DNA from: CAYFQV01 sp964413635
GTDB lineage: Bacteria; Spirochaetota; Spirochaetia; DSM-27196; PWMO01
Assembly (NCBI GenBank): GCA_964413635.1
Contig: CAYPTH010000037.1
Span: 1 to 23,738, forward strand
Reading direction: 5' to 3'
DNA: 23,738 nt
A program made the position numbers and the translations under genes. Positions 1 through 6,456 of this stretch are shown piece after piece (position 1 is the stretch's first letter; every line of letters begins with the position of its first letter). Under the pieces are notes generated by a model. It saw nothing but the letters and a program-made list of their open reading frames with translations. It made no database searches and was not told where the DNA came from.

Positions 1-620
1 GCATTCTCCAGAAGCTCCCGATTCGGGCTCACCGGCGGAACGTGGGAAAGGTACCACACCAGATCGTACCAGTCCCTCCCCTTCGGTGCCGCCCGAGTGA
101 CTACCGCGTGGATCTTCCCGGCCATAAGGGAGGGCAGATCGTGGTGCTGGAGCGCGACCATTGTATGTCGCGTCACCACGGTTCTCGCCAGTGCTGCTCC
201 GGCAGGAGGGCGGCTGTCGATCTCGAGTTTCACGGCGAGCTTCTGCTCAGGATGACTTCCCACGTCCAGCTCCCGTAGCAGGCCGGCAACGCGGACCGAT
301 CCGACGTGGACAGCCCTACGGTCGCTCCAGCTCACCGAAGCCTCATATCCGCCAAGCCGCAGCGCCCGATTCAGTTTCTGCAGCCAGGCTCTCGGCTTGT
401 AATGATCCGCCACCTCCACCGAGAAGTCCAGATCGACGGAGAACCGCGGAACTCCGTACACGAACCGGAGGGCCGTTCCGCCCACGAAGGAGAGGCACGT
501 GAAGGCGCCGGCATCGTGGAAGCTTCGGAGAATCTGCGCCTGCACGTACTCCCGGAGCACGTTGAGCCGCTTTCCCGGGTCATCGAACTGTCGGGCAATC
601 TGAAGCGCCTCGGTTTTCAC
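1..620 (-). CDS. abiEii: AbiEii-type nucleotidyltransferase toxin (type IV TA), partial
   Basis: This is the toxin half of an AbiE type IV toxin-antitoxin/abortive-infection pair. AbiEii proteins are DUF1814 nucleotidyltransferases that inhibit growth, and members of the family have been shown to modify tRNA acceptor ends. Translating the minus strand from a GTG at 620 gives about 206 residues before the window edge, so the C-terminus is missing. GGTALR (residues 47-52) followed by the VDLDFS segment (D63, D65) is the nucleotidyltransferase signature. The later stretch AGKIHAV...KGRDWYDL fits the conserved K and R-D-x-Y-D motifs of the family. The GTG overlaps the TGA of abiEi by four bases (GTGA), which implies translational coupling. 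The GTG start explains why an ATG-only search would miss it. No frameshift is seen in the visible part. Confidence 0.85.
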   Translation of the reverse strand, partial: MKTEALQIARQFDDPGKRLNVLREYVQAQILRSFHDAGAFTCLSFVGGTALRFVYGVPRFSVDLDFSVEVADHYKPRAWLQKLNRALRLGGYEASVSWSDRRAVHVGSVRVAGLLRELDVGSHPEQKLAVKLEIDSRPPAGAALARTVVTRHTMVALQHHDLPSLMAGKIHAVVTRAAPKGRDWYDLVWYLSHVPPVSPNRELLEN

Positions 621-1261
621 TCACCGACATCCTCGTACGCGGACTCCAGCTGCACGTACTCCTTCCAGGATGCAAGGGCGCGATGAAGCCGCAGCCGGTC
701 TGCACTGTGGACAACGCTTTGAAGGCGATCCTCATTCTCGAGTGCGGACGGATCAAAGCGCATGGCCTCCATCCGCGACACCGTCCATTCCCCGGTGCTC
801 AGATACCAGTAGTCCAAGAGCGCCTTCTCCGGCGTCGCCATGCGCACCTCGGTCCCCATGATGTGGCGCACCGAATGGCCGAAGAACAGCTCCGGTTGAA
901 CGGTCCGGTATGTGAACCGCCCAAGTGGATTTGTGAAGGTGCGCCGCTCCCGGGTCGTCACCGACGTGAAGGTCCCGGCCTTCTCGGGCACGAGCCCATG
1001 GAACGAGAGCGCCCACTCGAGACTCAGATAGGAGGGGTGATAGATATGCCCTGCCACTGCGGGGCCGTGCAGCGGCACCTTCCGATACGGCTCGGCCAGA
1101 GCGTAGATGCCGCGACGAAGCTCAACCACCTTGCCCGCACGCCGCCACCGATAGAGCTGCACCGGTGCCGAGTCAGCATGGTCCGGAAAGAGTGTCCGCA
1201 GCGTGTTCAGGTCGAAGCAGACAAAGGTCCCAACGGCGTGAACCAGCTCTTCAAATTTCAT
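617..1261 (-). CDS. abiEi: AbiEi-type antitoxin / transcriptional autorepressor
   Basis: This 214-residue protein has the layout of AbiEi antitoxins: an N-terminal winged-helix part (about residues 1-60, including the RWRRAGKVVELRRGIYAL segment typical of the AbiEi N-terminal domain) and a C-terminal domain (YLSLEWALSFHGL, then TPEKALLDYWYL). In studied AbiE systems the antitoxin represses its own promoter through inverted repeats and neutralises AbiEii without forming a stable complex. It is immediately upstream of abiEii with a 4-nt overlap. The start ATG at 1261 has no Shine-Dalgarno sequence and lies about 7 nt after a good -10 element, so the message is probably leaderless. A perfect 22-bp palindrome sits inside that promoter. 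The family call is confident; function in this organism is inferred. Confidence 0.86.
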   Translation of the reverse strand: MKFEELVHAVGTFVCFDLNTLRTLFPDHADSAPVQLYRWRRAGKVVELRRGIYALAEPYRKVPLHGPAVAGHIYHPSYLSLEWALSFHGLVPEKAGTFTSVTTRERRTFTNPLGRFTYRTVQPELFFGHSVRHIMGTEVRMATPEKALLDYWYLSTGEWTVSRMEAMRFDPSALENEDRLQSVVHSADRLRLHRALASWKEYVQLESAYEDVGE

Positions 1262-1267
1262 TGGTTT

Positions 1268-1289
1268 TAATATACATTAATGTATATTA
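1268..1289. promoter_or_regulatory. 22-bp perfect palindrome, likely AbiEi operator
   Basis: The AT-rich sequence is a perfect inverted repeat with core TATACATTAATGTATA. It covers the -10 element of the abiEi promoter and stands out from the GC-rich surroundings. Studied AbiEi proteins bind inverted repeats in their own promoter, so this is the likely autoregulatory operator. Confidence 0.7.
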
Positions 1290-1296
1290 TTGTCAA
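1269..1296 (-). promoter_or_regulatory. sigma70-type promoter of abiE operon
   Basis: Read on the minus strand, TTGACA (1296-1291) is followed after 16 bp by TATATT (1274-1269). The -10 ends only 7 nt before the abiEi ATG, so the predicted transcription start lies at or beside the start codon. No ribosome binding site is present between them. Confidence 0.7.
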
Positions 1297-1386
1297 TCGG
1301 AAACCGCTTCTTGCGTGGCGCACCCGCTTGCCAGAGTTCAAATACAACTTGAAATCTGTCCGACGTCGGCGTAGGACGGAGGCGAT

Positions 1387-2179
1387 ATGATTCCGCGCAG
1401 GATCGCCGACACCGTTACGAGCGCCGCCGGCCGGTTTGTGCTTACCGGGAGCAACCAGCCGTTCCTTGGAAAGGCCATTGCACAGTCTTTGGCGGGGCGA
1501 ACCAGCATCCACCGCTTGTTACCGCTCTCAATGGAGGAGCTCAGCCCCGTTGGGCTGCTTGGCAGTCGTGACGAAATGCTGGTAAACGGCTTCCTCCCAC
1601 GTCTCCATGATGTGTCCATTGATCCGCAAGAACTCTACAGCGACTACTTTGCCACCTACGTAGAGCGCGACGTCCGGCGGCTGATCAACGTGCGGGACCT
1701 CGGACGGTTCGAGACCTTCATGCGCCTCCTCGCAGGCCGCGTCGGACAATTGGTGACCCTCTCTTCCCTGGCCGGTGACATCGGCGTGACATCAACGACG
1801 CTGGCCGGCTGGCTCAGCGCCCTGGAAGCATCCTTCCTGGTATTGCGGCTGCAGCCCTACCACGCCAACCTGCGGAAACGACTGGTCAAGACTCCGAAGC
1901 TCTACTTCACCGAGCCCGGCCTCCTGGCGTGGCTCCTGAAGATTGAGACACCGTCTCAGGTCGCTCGCGATCCCCTTCTCGGCGGCGTCTAGCTTTAGCC
2001 CGGAGATGCTCCAATCCATTGAGCGCTTTCGCGATCTCTCCGGTGATCTGGTCGGGGCCTCGCTTATCTACAGCGGCCCGGAGCAGCCGGCGGTGCGCGG
2101 GACACGCATCGCAAACCACACGAAGACGGCGGAGATACTTTCGGATCGAGACCGAAGGGAGAACACTCACGGGCAGTGA
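1387..2179 (+). pseudogene. AAA/DUF4143 ATPase remnant with internal deletion
   Basis: Two pieces of one DUF4143-type P-loop ATPase gene lie end to end in different frames. The first (1387-1992) encodes GRFVLTGSNQ...LAGRTSIHRLLPLSMEEL, the segment after Walker B in this family. It continues through the DUF4143 part (YVERDVRRLINVRDLGRFETF, LYFTEPGLLAWLL) and stops at LLGGV. Normal members continue from PLLG into about 100 more residues with a nuclease-like fold. The second piece, in another frame from about 1990 to 2179, encodes SPEMLQSIERFRDLSGDLVG followed by a YSG segment, which resembles the family's extreme C-terminus. The Walker A and B region at the N-terminus is absent, although intact members are near 380-400 residues. 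An SD-like GGAGG precedes 1387, but it can only make a truncated product. Family call from recognised motifs; the deletion model is inference. Confidence 0.7.
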
Positions 2180-2440
2180 CCCCGGCGCGCCGCCCTCTTC
2201 TATGTCCGCACCGGGATACACTTCCACAAAGCCGTTGCCGCGGTTCTGCGCTTTGGGGAGAAACGCAAGCGGCTGCAGGTTGTCTCCTGTCTGACGCTGC
2301 ACATCCCCCCCGTCAGCGGGGAAATCGAGGAGCAGAGCGTGCGCATATTGAAGCGGCGACTCTTCGAACCGCTCTCGTTCCTTCCCGTCGGTCCCCAGGT
2401 CTATCGCTCGTCGTCGAGTGATCCGGGCATTCACGCACTG
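2180..2440 (+). pseudogene. Unidentified coding remnant
   Basis: I do not recognise this stretch. The frame beginning at 2180 stays open to 2635. Between about 2190 and 2440 it shows a coding-like base pattern: by hand count GC is about 66% at codon position 1, 39% at position 2 and 75% at position 3. It has no convincing start codon or ribosome binding site. It encodes LFYVRTGIHFHKAVAAV and, further on, SVRILKRRLFEPLSFLPVG. It follows in frame directly after the stop of the DUF4143 remnant and runs into the 3' end of the convergent kinase gene. It is probably the decayed body of a gene that lost its 5' end. The opposite-strand open frame here has a less gene-like base pattern. Confidence 0.3.
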
Positions 2441-2445
2441 AGTGC

Positions 2446-2928
2446 TCAGGACGCCGAACTTATCGCCGCCCGGTGCCATTGCTTCTCCCAGTCGCTGATC
2501 TTCTGCTCTCGGGTGAGAAGCCGATTCATTCGCTCCGTCTCCCTGAGATGCACAAGCACGGCGACATCAACCACATCCCGTAGCTCAGGTCTGGCGGAGT
2601 ACACACCCTCGAGAACTACGATCCCGCGCAGATGAAGTACCGTTTCATACTCCAAGACCGAGCCATCGAACTTCTCCCAATCGAATGCGCGGTATTTCGC
2701 ATGCTGAGTATCGATCAAATCCCTGATGACACGGCGCGCCGCCTTCCAGTCGATGCACGCATTAACCAGGACCTCCGGGGGATCGCTACGAAGGGCCACC
2801 CCACCCACGTAGAAGTCGTCGCCGGAAATGATCGTGGCGTCGATCTGTTTCGCGAGGCCGCCTGCGAGCGTTGTCTTTCCGGCACCACTTCGACCGTCTA
2901 TGGGGACGACTACGGGACGAGATGCCAT
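2446..2928 (-). CDS. Uridine-kinase-like P-loop protein
   Basis: The 160-residue product is a small P-loop kinase of the uridine kinase/phosphoribulokinase type. It shows a Walker A sequence DGRSGAGKTT (residues 10-19), the acidic GDDFY motif (about 36-40) that binds substrate and metal, the AFDWEKFDG segment, a Walker-B-like VVLEGVYS, and an arginine-rich lid (RETERMNRLLTREQ). The substrate cannot be read from the sequence. The protein ends soon after DWEKQWHR, where relatives usually have another 20-30 residues, so the C-terminus may be clipped. It abuts the unidentified remnant 2180-2440. The ATG at 2928 is the best start visible, but the frame is open upstream and in-frame GTG codons could add N-terminal residues. 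The gene is divergent from arsM. Confidence 0.6.
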   Translation of the reverse strand: MASRPVVVPIDGRSGAGKTTLAGGLAKQIDATIISGDDFYVGGVALRSDPPEVLVNACIDWKAARRVIRDLIDTQHAKYRAFDWEKFDGSVLEYETVLHLRGIVVLEGVYSARPELRDVVDVAVLVHLRETERMNRLLTREQKISDWEKQWHRAAISSAS

Positions 2929-3070
2929 CTGAGACAGGTGGTGAAGTCTTTCGGCAAGATCGGTGGAGCATAGATGTCGAGCCAGCCGGCAATGGCGCAC
3001 GAACCCCGAAGAAGAGACGAACTCGGGGCGCCGGACTCTTTCGGCGTCTAGGCGCACCCAAACCGCGTGA

Positions 3071-3092
3071 AACCTTTCTCGCTCACCTTCGT
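3071..3092 (+). promoter_or_regulatory. ECF-type promoter of arsM (AAC-N16-CGT)
   Basis: TGAAACCTTT starts at 3068 and contains AAC at 3071-3073. After exactly 16 bp comes CGT at 3090-3092. This is the usual spacing of ECF sigma promoters. The expected start point (about 3098-3101) leaves a short leader with the AAGGAGA ribosome site at 3104-3110. The same element precedes the sigma factor gene at 4508. Confidence 0.7.
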
Positions 3093-3116
3093 TACTAGGG
3101 TTGAAGGAGATACAAC

Positions 3117-3896
3117 ATGGCACATACAGATAGTGAGATTCGCACCGCGGTGCGACAACGATACGCCGAGAAGGTATCACCAGCGGCATCGAGCTGCTGC
3201 GGCGGCGGGGAAGAGACATCAAGTAACGGCAGTTGCTGCAACGCCGGGTATGACACAACGCAACTCGAGATGATTCCCGGTGGGTCGGACCTTGGGCTTG
3301 GATGCGGCAACCCAACGGTGGCGGCGGCTCCGGCACCGGGTGAAACGGTACTCGATCTGGGCAGCGGAGCCGGGGTCGACTGTTTTCTTGCAGCGCGGAA
3401 GGTTGGACCCAAGGGACGGGTGATCGGTGTCGATATGACACCGGAGATGGTTGAGAAGGCACGGCAGAACGCACGGCAGAGCGAGTACGCCAACGTCGAG
3501 TTCCGCTTAGGCGAGATCGAGGCGCTCCCGGTAGCGGATGCGTCGGTAGATCTGATTATCTCAAACTGCGTAATCAACCTCTCCCCGACCAAAGACGTGG
3601 TTTTTCAGGAGGCCTTTCGGGTACTAAAACCGGGTGGTCGACTGGTGGTGTCGGATATCGTAGCCGAGCGGGAGCCAACGGACGAAGAGCGGGCCAACAT
3701 GGACCTCTACAGCGCATGCGTCAGCGGCGCGGAGCCAATCGAAATGGTCCGACGGCTGGTATCCAAGGCGGGATTTGCCGATGTTCAGATCGATCAGGCA
3801 TCGACTCCATTTAATTGGGGGGATTCCGACACGCCGGTAGTTACCGTCTACTCCGCCACGATCAGCGGACGCAAACCGCCGCACGCAACTGCCTAG
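3117..3896 (+). CDS. arsM: Arsenite S-adenosylmethyltransferase ArsM
   Basis: ArsM transfers methyl groups from S-adenosylmethionine to thiol-bound As(III), giving methylated arsenicals; it is a cytosolic resistance enzyme. The 259-residue product has the full family pattern. There are Cys pairs at 27-28 and 40-41, LGCGNP with C63, the SAM-binding loop VLDLGSGAGVD (residues 78-88), NCVINL with C151, and SACVSGA with C201. C63, C151 and C201 are the conserved arsenic-binding cysteines as I recall them for the family. Length is normal and no break is seen. The start is set by AAGGAGA seven bases upstream. There is no arsR repressor beside it. Instead an ECF-type promoter shared with the convergent sigZ-like gene lies just upstream, which suggests sigma-factor control. 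Confidence 0.93.
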   Translation: MAHTDSEIRTAVRQRYAEKVSPAASSCCGGGEETSSNGSCCNAGYDTTQLEMIPGGSDLGLGCGNPTVAAAPAPGETVLDLGSGAGVDCFLAARKVGPKGRVIGVDMTPEMVEKARQNARQSEYANVEFRLGEIEALPVADASVDLIISNCVINLSPTKDVVFQEAFRVLKPGGRLVVSDIVAEREPTDEERANMDLYSACVSGAEPIEMVRRLVSKAGFADVQIDQASTPFNWGDSDTPVVTVYSATISGRKPPHATA

Positions 3897-3938
3897 CCTT
3901 GGCTATGCGGACGGGCGCGGCGAACCACTCGCGGCGCC

Positions 3939-4508
3939 TCAGCCGCACCCGCACGAGCACACCTCCGCGGGTGTGTAGTCGACAACACGACCGCGGGCGT
4001 CAAAGAAGAAACGACAGCAGTCGGTAAGCTCTCTCTTGAGCAGCTTTCTACCGCGATGTACCCGCGTCTTGACCGCGCCCACCGTGACCCCGGTCTTTTC
4101 CGCAATCTCGCGGTAGGGGAGTCCGTCGATTTCACTCATACGGAGCGTGGAACGGTAGGGCTCCGGGAGATATCCGACAAAGCGGCTCATCCACCCGGCA
4201 ATTTCGCTCCGGGTGCCATCCGCTTCTTCCAGCAGCTGAGACGCGTCTGCAAGCTCAGGCAACTCCTCCCACGTTCGCCGCGTCCGATAGAAGTCGATCA
4301 GAACGTTGCGAGCCGTCCGGTACAGATAAGCGGCCGGGTTCGGCACGGCGCCTTCGGTCGTCTTGAGCCGCCGAAACACCTTGGTGAACGTCTCCTGTAC
4401 TAAGTCCTCAGCTACATCATTGGAGCTCGTACGTCGCAAGAAAAATGCAAGCACGTCGTCCCGCAGTTGACGGTAGAGATGATCGATTGGTTCCGCATTC
4501 CTTCGCAT
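3939..4508 (-). CDS. sigZ: SigZ-like ECF RNA polymerase sigma factor with Cys-rich tail
   Basis: This is a 189-residue ECF sigma factor. Region 2 spans about residues 8-80 (AEDLVQETFTKVF, then the -10-recognition helix YLYRTARNVLIDFYR). Region 4 spans about 112-161 (PYREIAEKTGVTVGAVKTRVHRGRKLL, a helix-turn-helix). After region 4 comes a short extension with five cysteines, C164, C165, C184, C186 and C188, in a CC...FDxxGxVxDY...CxCxC layout. That tail is typical of SigZ-type ECF factors and could bind a metal or metalloid. No anti-sigma gene is adjacent. It converges on arsM with 42 bp between stop codons. Its own upstream region carries the same AAC-N16-CGT element as arsM, implying autoregulation. 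The predicted transcription start is only a few bases before the ATG. Confidence 0.88.
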   Translation of the reverse strand: MRRNAEPIDHLYRQLRDDVLAFFLRRTSSNDVAEDLVQETFTKVFRRLKTTEGAVPNPAAYLYRTARNVLIDFYRTRRTWEELPELADASQLLEEADGTRSEIAGWMSRFVGYLPEPYRSTLRMSEIDGLPYREIAEKTGVTVGAVKTRVHRGRKLLKRELTDCCRFFFDARGRVVDYTPAEVCSCGCG

Positions 4509-4520
4509 GTACTGTTTTAG

Positions 4521-4542
4521 ACGATATCAGAACGAAAAGGTT
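4521..4542 (-). promoter_or_regulatory. ECF-type promoter of sigZ-like gene (AAC-N16-CGT)
   Basis: On the minus strand TGAAACCTTTT carries AAC at 4542-4540. CGT follows at 4523-4521 after exactly 16 bp, giving CGTCTAA as a classic ECF -10. The first ten bases, TGAAACCTTT, are identical to the element before arsM. The start codon is 12 nt after CGT, so the leader must be very short. Confidence 0.7.
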
Positions 4543-4682
4543 TCATGATAGCCACGCGGTGAGACATCGACCACCCGATTACTCGACTATTCTACAGGCC
4601 GAGCATCACGCGAGGATAGGGACGTTGACCGCCGTGACGTTGGCCAACGCAGTGACGTATACTCTACGAGACGGGGGCGAGT

Positions 4683-5087
4683 ATGAACCAACCTGCACAG
4701 AGCAAGACGAAGCTCACCTATCACGACTATCTCCAACTTCCCGACGACGGCAAGATCCACGAGATCATCGACGGAGATCATTATATGTCCCCAGCTCCGG
4801 AAACCGACCATCAAACCGTGTCGCGGTGGATTCAGTATCAGCTTTTCGAGCAGATCGAGAAGCAGGGAACCGGCCGCGTCTTTAATGCCCCGACCGACGT
4901 CGAGCTCACGGAGACGGACGTGGTGCAGCCCGATCTGGTGATCATTGCCTATGCGCGGCCCGAGGGCAAAGCGGAAGCGCAAGAACGTGAACATCAGGAT
5001 CTCAGAACGGGATCTATCGCAGCTACGCGAACGGGCGTCACGCGAAGGGGTCCCGTACCAGACGCTCATAGCAAGCGTGTTGCATAA
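4683..5087 (+). pseudogene. Uma2-family (DUF820) putative endonuclease, 3'-truncated
   Basis: The first 90 or so residues are a normal Uma2/DUF820 N-terminus: YHDYLQLPDDGKIHEIIDGD, then HQTVSRWIQYQLFEQIEKQG, then TDVELTETDVVQPDLVII. In this PD-(D/E)xK-like family the next block is PDLVVEILSPST followed by the catalytic D...K residues and a final EYWIVDP segment. Here the match stops after AYARPEG and the frame runs out into unrelated sequence to a stop at 5087, so the catalytic half is missing. From about 4960 the DNA instead encodes a CopG-type antitoxin in another frame. A GGGGGCG run precedes the ATG. The gene is almost certainly non-functional. Uma2 genes are often multicopy and prone to rearrangement. 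Confidence 0.65.
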
Positions 5088-5166
5088 GTACGTTACGGAT
5101 CAGCTCTACGACGAACGGGAGATCCGGAAGACACTGGAACTAATCGAATCGAGTGGTGTGAAATAG
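4951..5166 (+). CDS. CopG/COG5304-type antitoxin, 5'-truncated
   Basis: The product includes KNVNIRISERDLSQLRERA and then GVPYQTLIASVLHKYV, the hallmark of the CopG-like (COG5304) antitoxin family that pairs with small RelE/BrnT-type toxins. Normal members have 20-30 further residues ahead of the KRKNVNIR block. Here that part is replaced by the broken end of the Uma2 gene in another frame. ATG 4951 is the first plausible start and lacks a clear ribosome site, so expression is doubtful. No toxin gene lies on either side. It is most likely an orphan remnant left by the deletion that also truncated the Uma2 gene. The RHH-like core is intact, so residual DNA binding is possible. Confidence 0.5.
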   Translation: MRGPRAKRKRKNVNIRISERDLSQLRERASREGVPYQTLIASVLHKYVTDQLYDEREIRKTLELIESSGVK

Positions 5167-5208
5167 CCGTATACCCCGAACGGTCTGCACTCCGAGCACC
5201 TCAGCGTC

Positions 5209-5296
5209 TGTCGGTTCCGAAAACTCTGGCCGCCCCTTTTCCGGAAAACCTGTCCGTTTTGACGAGGAGATAAACTCGGACAGACTCGTTGCAGAC
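5209..5296 (+). mobile_element. Possible terminal-repeat end of a degraded IS21-like element
   Basis: The stretch begins TGTCGGTTCCGAAAA and repeats related motifs (TTTTCCGGAAAACC, then TGTCCGTTTTGACG). CGGACAG at 5277-5283 is an inverted match to CTGTCCG at 5250-5256. Multiple TGT-starting terminal repeats ahead of a transposase N-terminus are usual for IS21-family ends. The assignment rests on pattern only, and the opposite end was not found. Confidence 0.35.
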
Positions 5297-5348
5297 CAAG
5301 GCAACGAAGGGAAAAATGATACCGATGCTGACACGACACGCGATATAA

Positions 5349-5489
5349 GTACTGCGGAGCGCCGGCCACACCCAGAAGGAAATAGCTGAGCTCACTGGGG
5401 TGTCCGAGCGCGAGGTTCGGCGGATCGAAGCTGAGCCCGCGGTTGTGGGTTTTGCCGTCGGGATGCTGGGGCATCAGTTGACCGGGTGA
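5349..5489 (+). pseudogene. Transposase N-terminal (HTH) fragment
   Basis: This 46-codon open stretch encodes LRSAGHTQKEIAELTGVSER and then EVRRIEAEPAV, a helix-turn-helix like those at the start of IS21-type and related transposases. After the HTH it loses similarity and stops at 5487-5489. A TAA closes the frame upstream at 5346-5348, so no full N-terminus remains. The catalytic DDE domain is absent. It lies just inside the possible IS end at 5209-5296. It is a remnant and cannot be active; the exact family is uncertain. Confidence 0.5.
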
Positions 5490-5728
5490 GCTTGAGCCCC
5501 CGGAGCCCCTCACATCGAGAAAGTAGAGAGAGAACCACATGGCGCGATTACCGCCCCGGGGGGCGTGCGGATTCGAACTGTATCGCCGGATAACCGATCT
5601 GGGAGCACTGCGTGGTGAACGCACCGGCTTCCCTGCCAACGGGCGAAACAGCGGTTGTGGCCCTCGGCGGCCGCCTATGTGTTGATGAACACCCTCCGGC
5701 GCTAACCTGAAGCGCTACGGCCCTCGAG

Positions 5729-6283
5729 TCACTCCCCCCGCACGTCCCACGCCGCAAAGTCCGGATCCTCGGAGAGCCGGTCGAGGACCTGGCGGCGCTG
5801 GGATGGAGTCGTCTCCTCGGCACTGAGCCGGAAGGTGAAGGTGCCCGGCGTGCGCTGGGCGGTGCGGAGGCGGAAGGCAATCGGAGAGACCGTGATCTTC
5901 CCCGCCTCGAGCTCGACGGTGGCGCCGGTCTCCTGCCGCTGCCCGACCCGCGGCATCTCCATGACCACATTGTCGCCGGTGCCGACGGCGCGGGTCTGCC
6001 GGATGCTGTAGCGACCGGGATCCAGGCCGTCCACAACGGTGACGGGGCGCGTCCCATCAATGCGCACCCACTGGGCAGGGAGGGTCTTTCCCTCACCGGC
6101 GAGCAGGATCTCGAAGTAGCCCGCGCTCGGAACGGCGCCGCCCGCCTGCTCCCGAATCACCGGAATCACCAGCAGCGCATCCTCCCCGGACTTCGGCGCC
6201 GGAACGGTGGAGCAGCCCATGACAAGCGCGGCAAAGATGATGCCGACGGGCGCGGCGGCGCTGCGGCGAATCGAAGAGAACAT
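5729..6283 (-). CDS. Putative lipoprotein of unknown function
   Basis: The 184-residue product starts with a basic, hydrophobic signal peptide, MFSSIRRSAAAPVGIIFAAL, followed by a lipobox LVMGC with C24 as the likely lipidated residue. The mature part (SGEDALLVIPVIREQ, GYFEILLAGEGKTLPAQWVRI, DGLDPGRYSIRQTRAV) reads as a beta-rich domain of the kind seen in envelope lipoproteins with a prealbumin-like or carboxypeptidase-regulatory-like fold. I cannot name the family. The start is set by a GGAGG sequence five bases upstream of the ATG; the open frame runs further upstream, but only over low-complexity sequence. The gene stands alone, with the IS debris behind its stop and a divergent gene in front. 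Confidence 0.7.
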   Translation of the reverse strand: MFSSIRRSAAAPVGIIFAALVMGCSTVPAPKSGEDALLVIPVIREQAGGAVPSAGYFEILLAGEGKTLPAQWVRIDGTRPVTVVDGLDPGRYSIRQTRAVGTGDNVVMEMPRVGQRQETGATVELEAGKITVSPIAFRLRTAQRTPGTFTFRLSAEETTPSQRRQVLDRLSEDPDFAAWDVRGE

Positions 6284-6456
6284 GGGAACCTCCAGGCGGT
6301 TGAGTCCTTCGACTCTATCAGCGAATGCGCGGCGGGCGCAACGCGCCGCCGACTGCGGCTGACCGGCCGGCGGGGCGCCAAACCTGCCGACGGCACTTGG
6401 CTTCGGCCACTTCCCGTGCGATCTTATACCTCGTGAACACACGCTGGATAGCGTCC

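Larger units (their letters stand above)
5167..5728. other. Non-coding stretch with decayed IS material
   Basis: No intact gene is seen in these 562 bases. They contain a possible IS end (5209-5296), a transposase N-terminal fragment (5349-5489), and a short open frame from an ATG at 5539 to about 5685 (starting MARLPPRGACGFELYRR). That frame has no relative I recognise and no good ribosome site. The tail, from about 5690, is the space behind the convergent lipoprotein gene. Confidence 0.5.

Noticed and set aside
683..1270. 195-residue plus-strand open frame
   Set aside because: It is antisense to abiEi, which has the conserved AbiEi layout and a promoter.
1339..1355. TTCAA-N7-TTGAA inverted repeat as another operator
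   Set aside because: The arms are short and in the opposite orientation to the CTTG-N6-CAAG set, and no intact gene follows it.
1907..2479. 190-residue minus-strand open frame
   Set aside because: It has no recognisable motif, a less gene-like codon-position pattern than the plus strand, and overlaps the DUF4143 C-terminal piece.
2929..3474. Upstream extension of the kinase frame to a 342-residue minus-strand protein
   Set aside because: It runs antisense through the first 360 bp of arsM, which has far stronger family and ribosome-site support. The kinase motifs only begin near 2928.
5560..5600. tRNA-like GGATTCGAACTG, resembling the complement of a T-arm
   Set aside because: The flanking bases do not pair as a T-stem, and no acceptor, D or anticodon arms can be formed on the minus strand.
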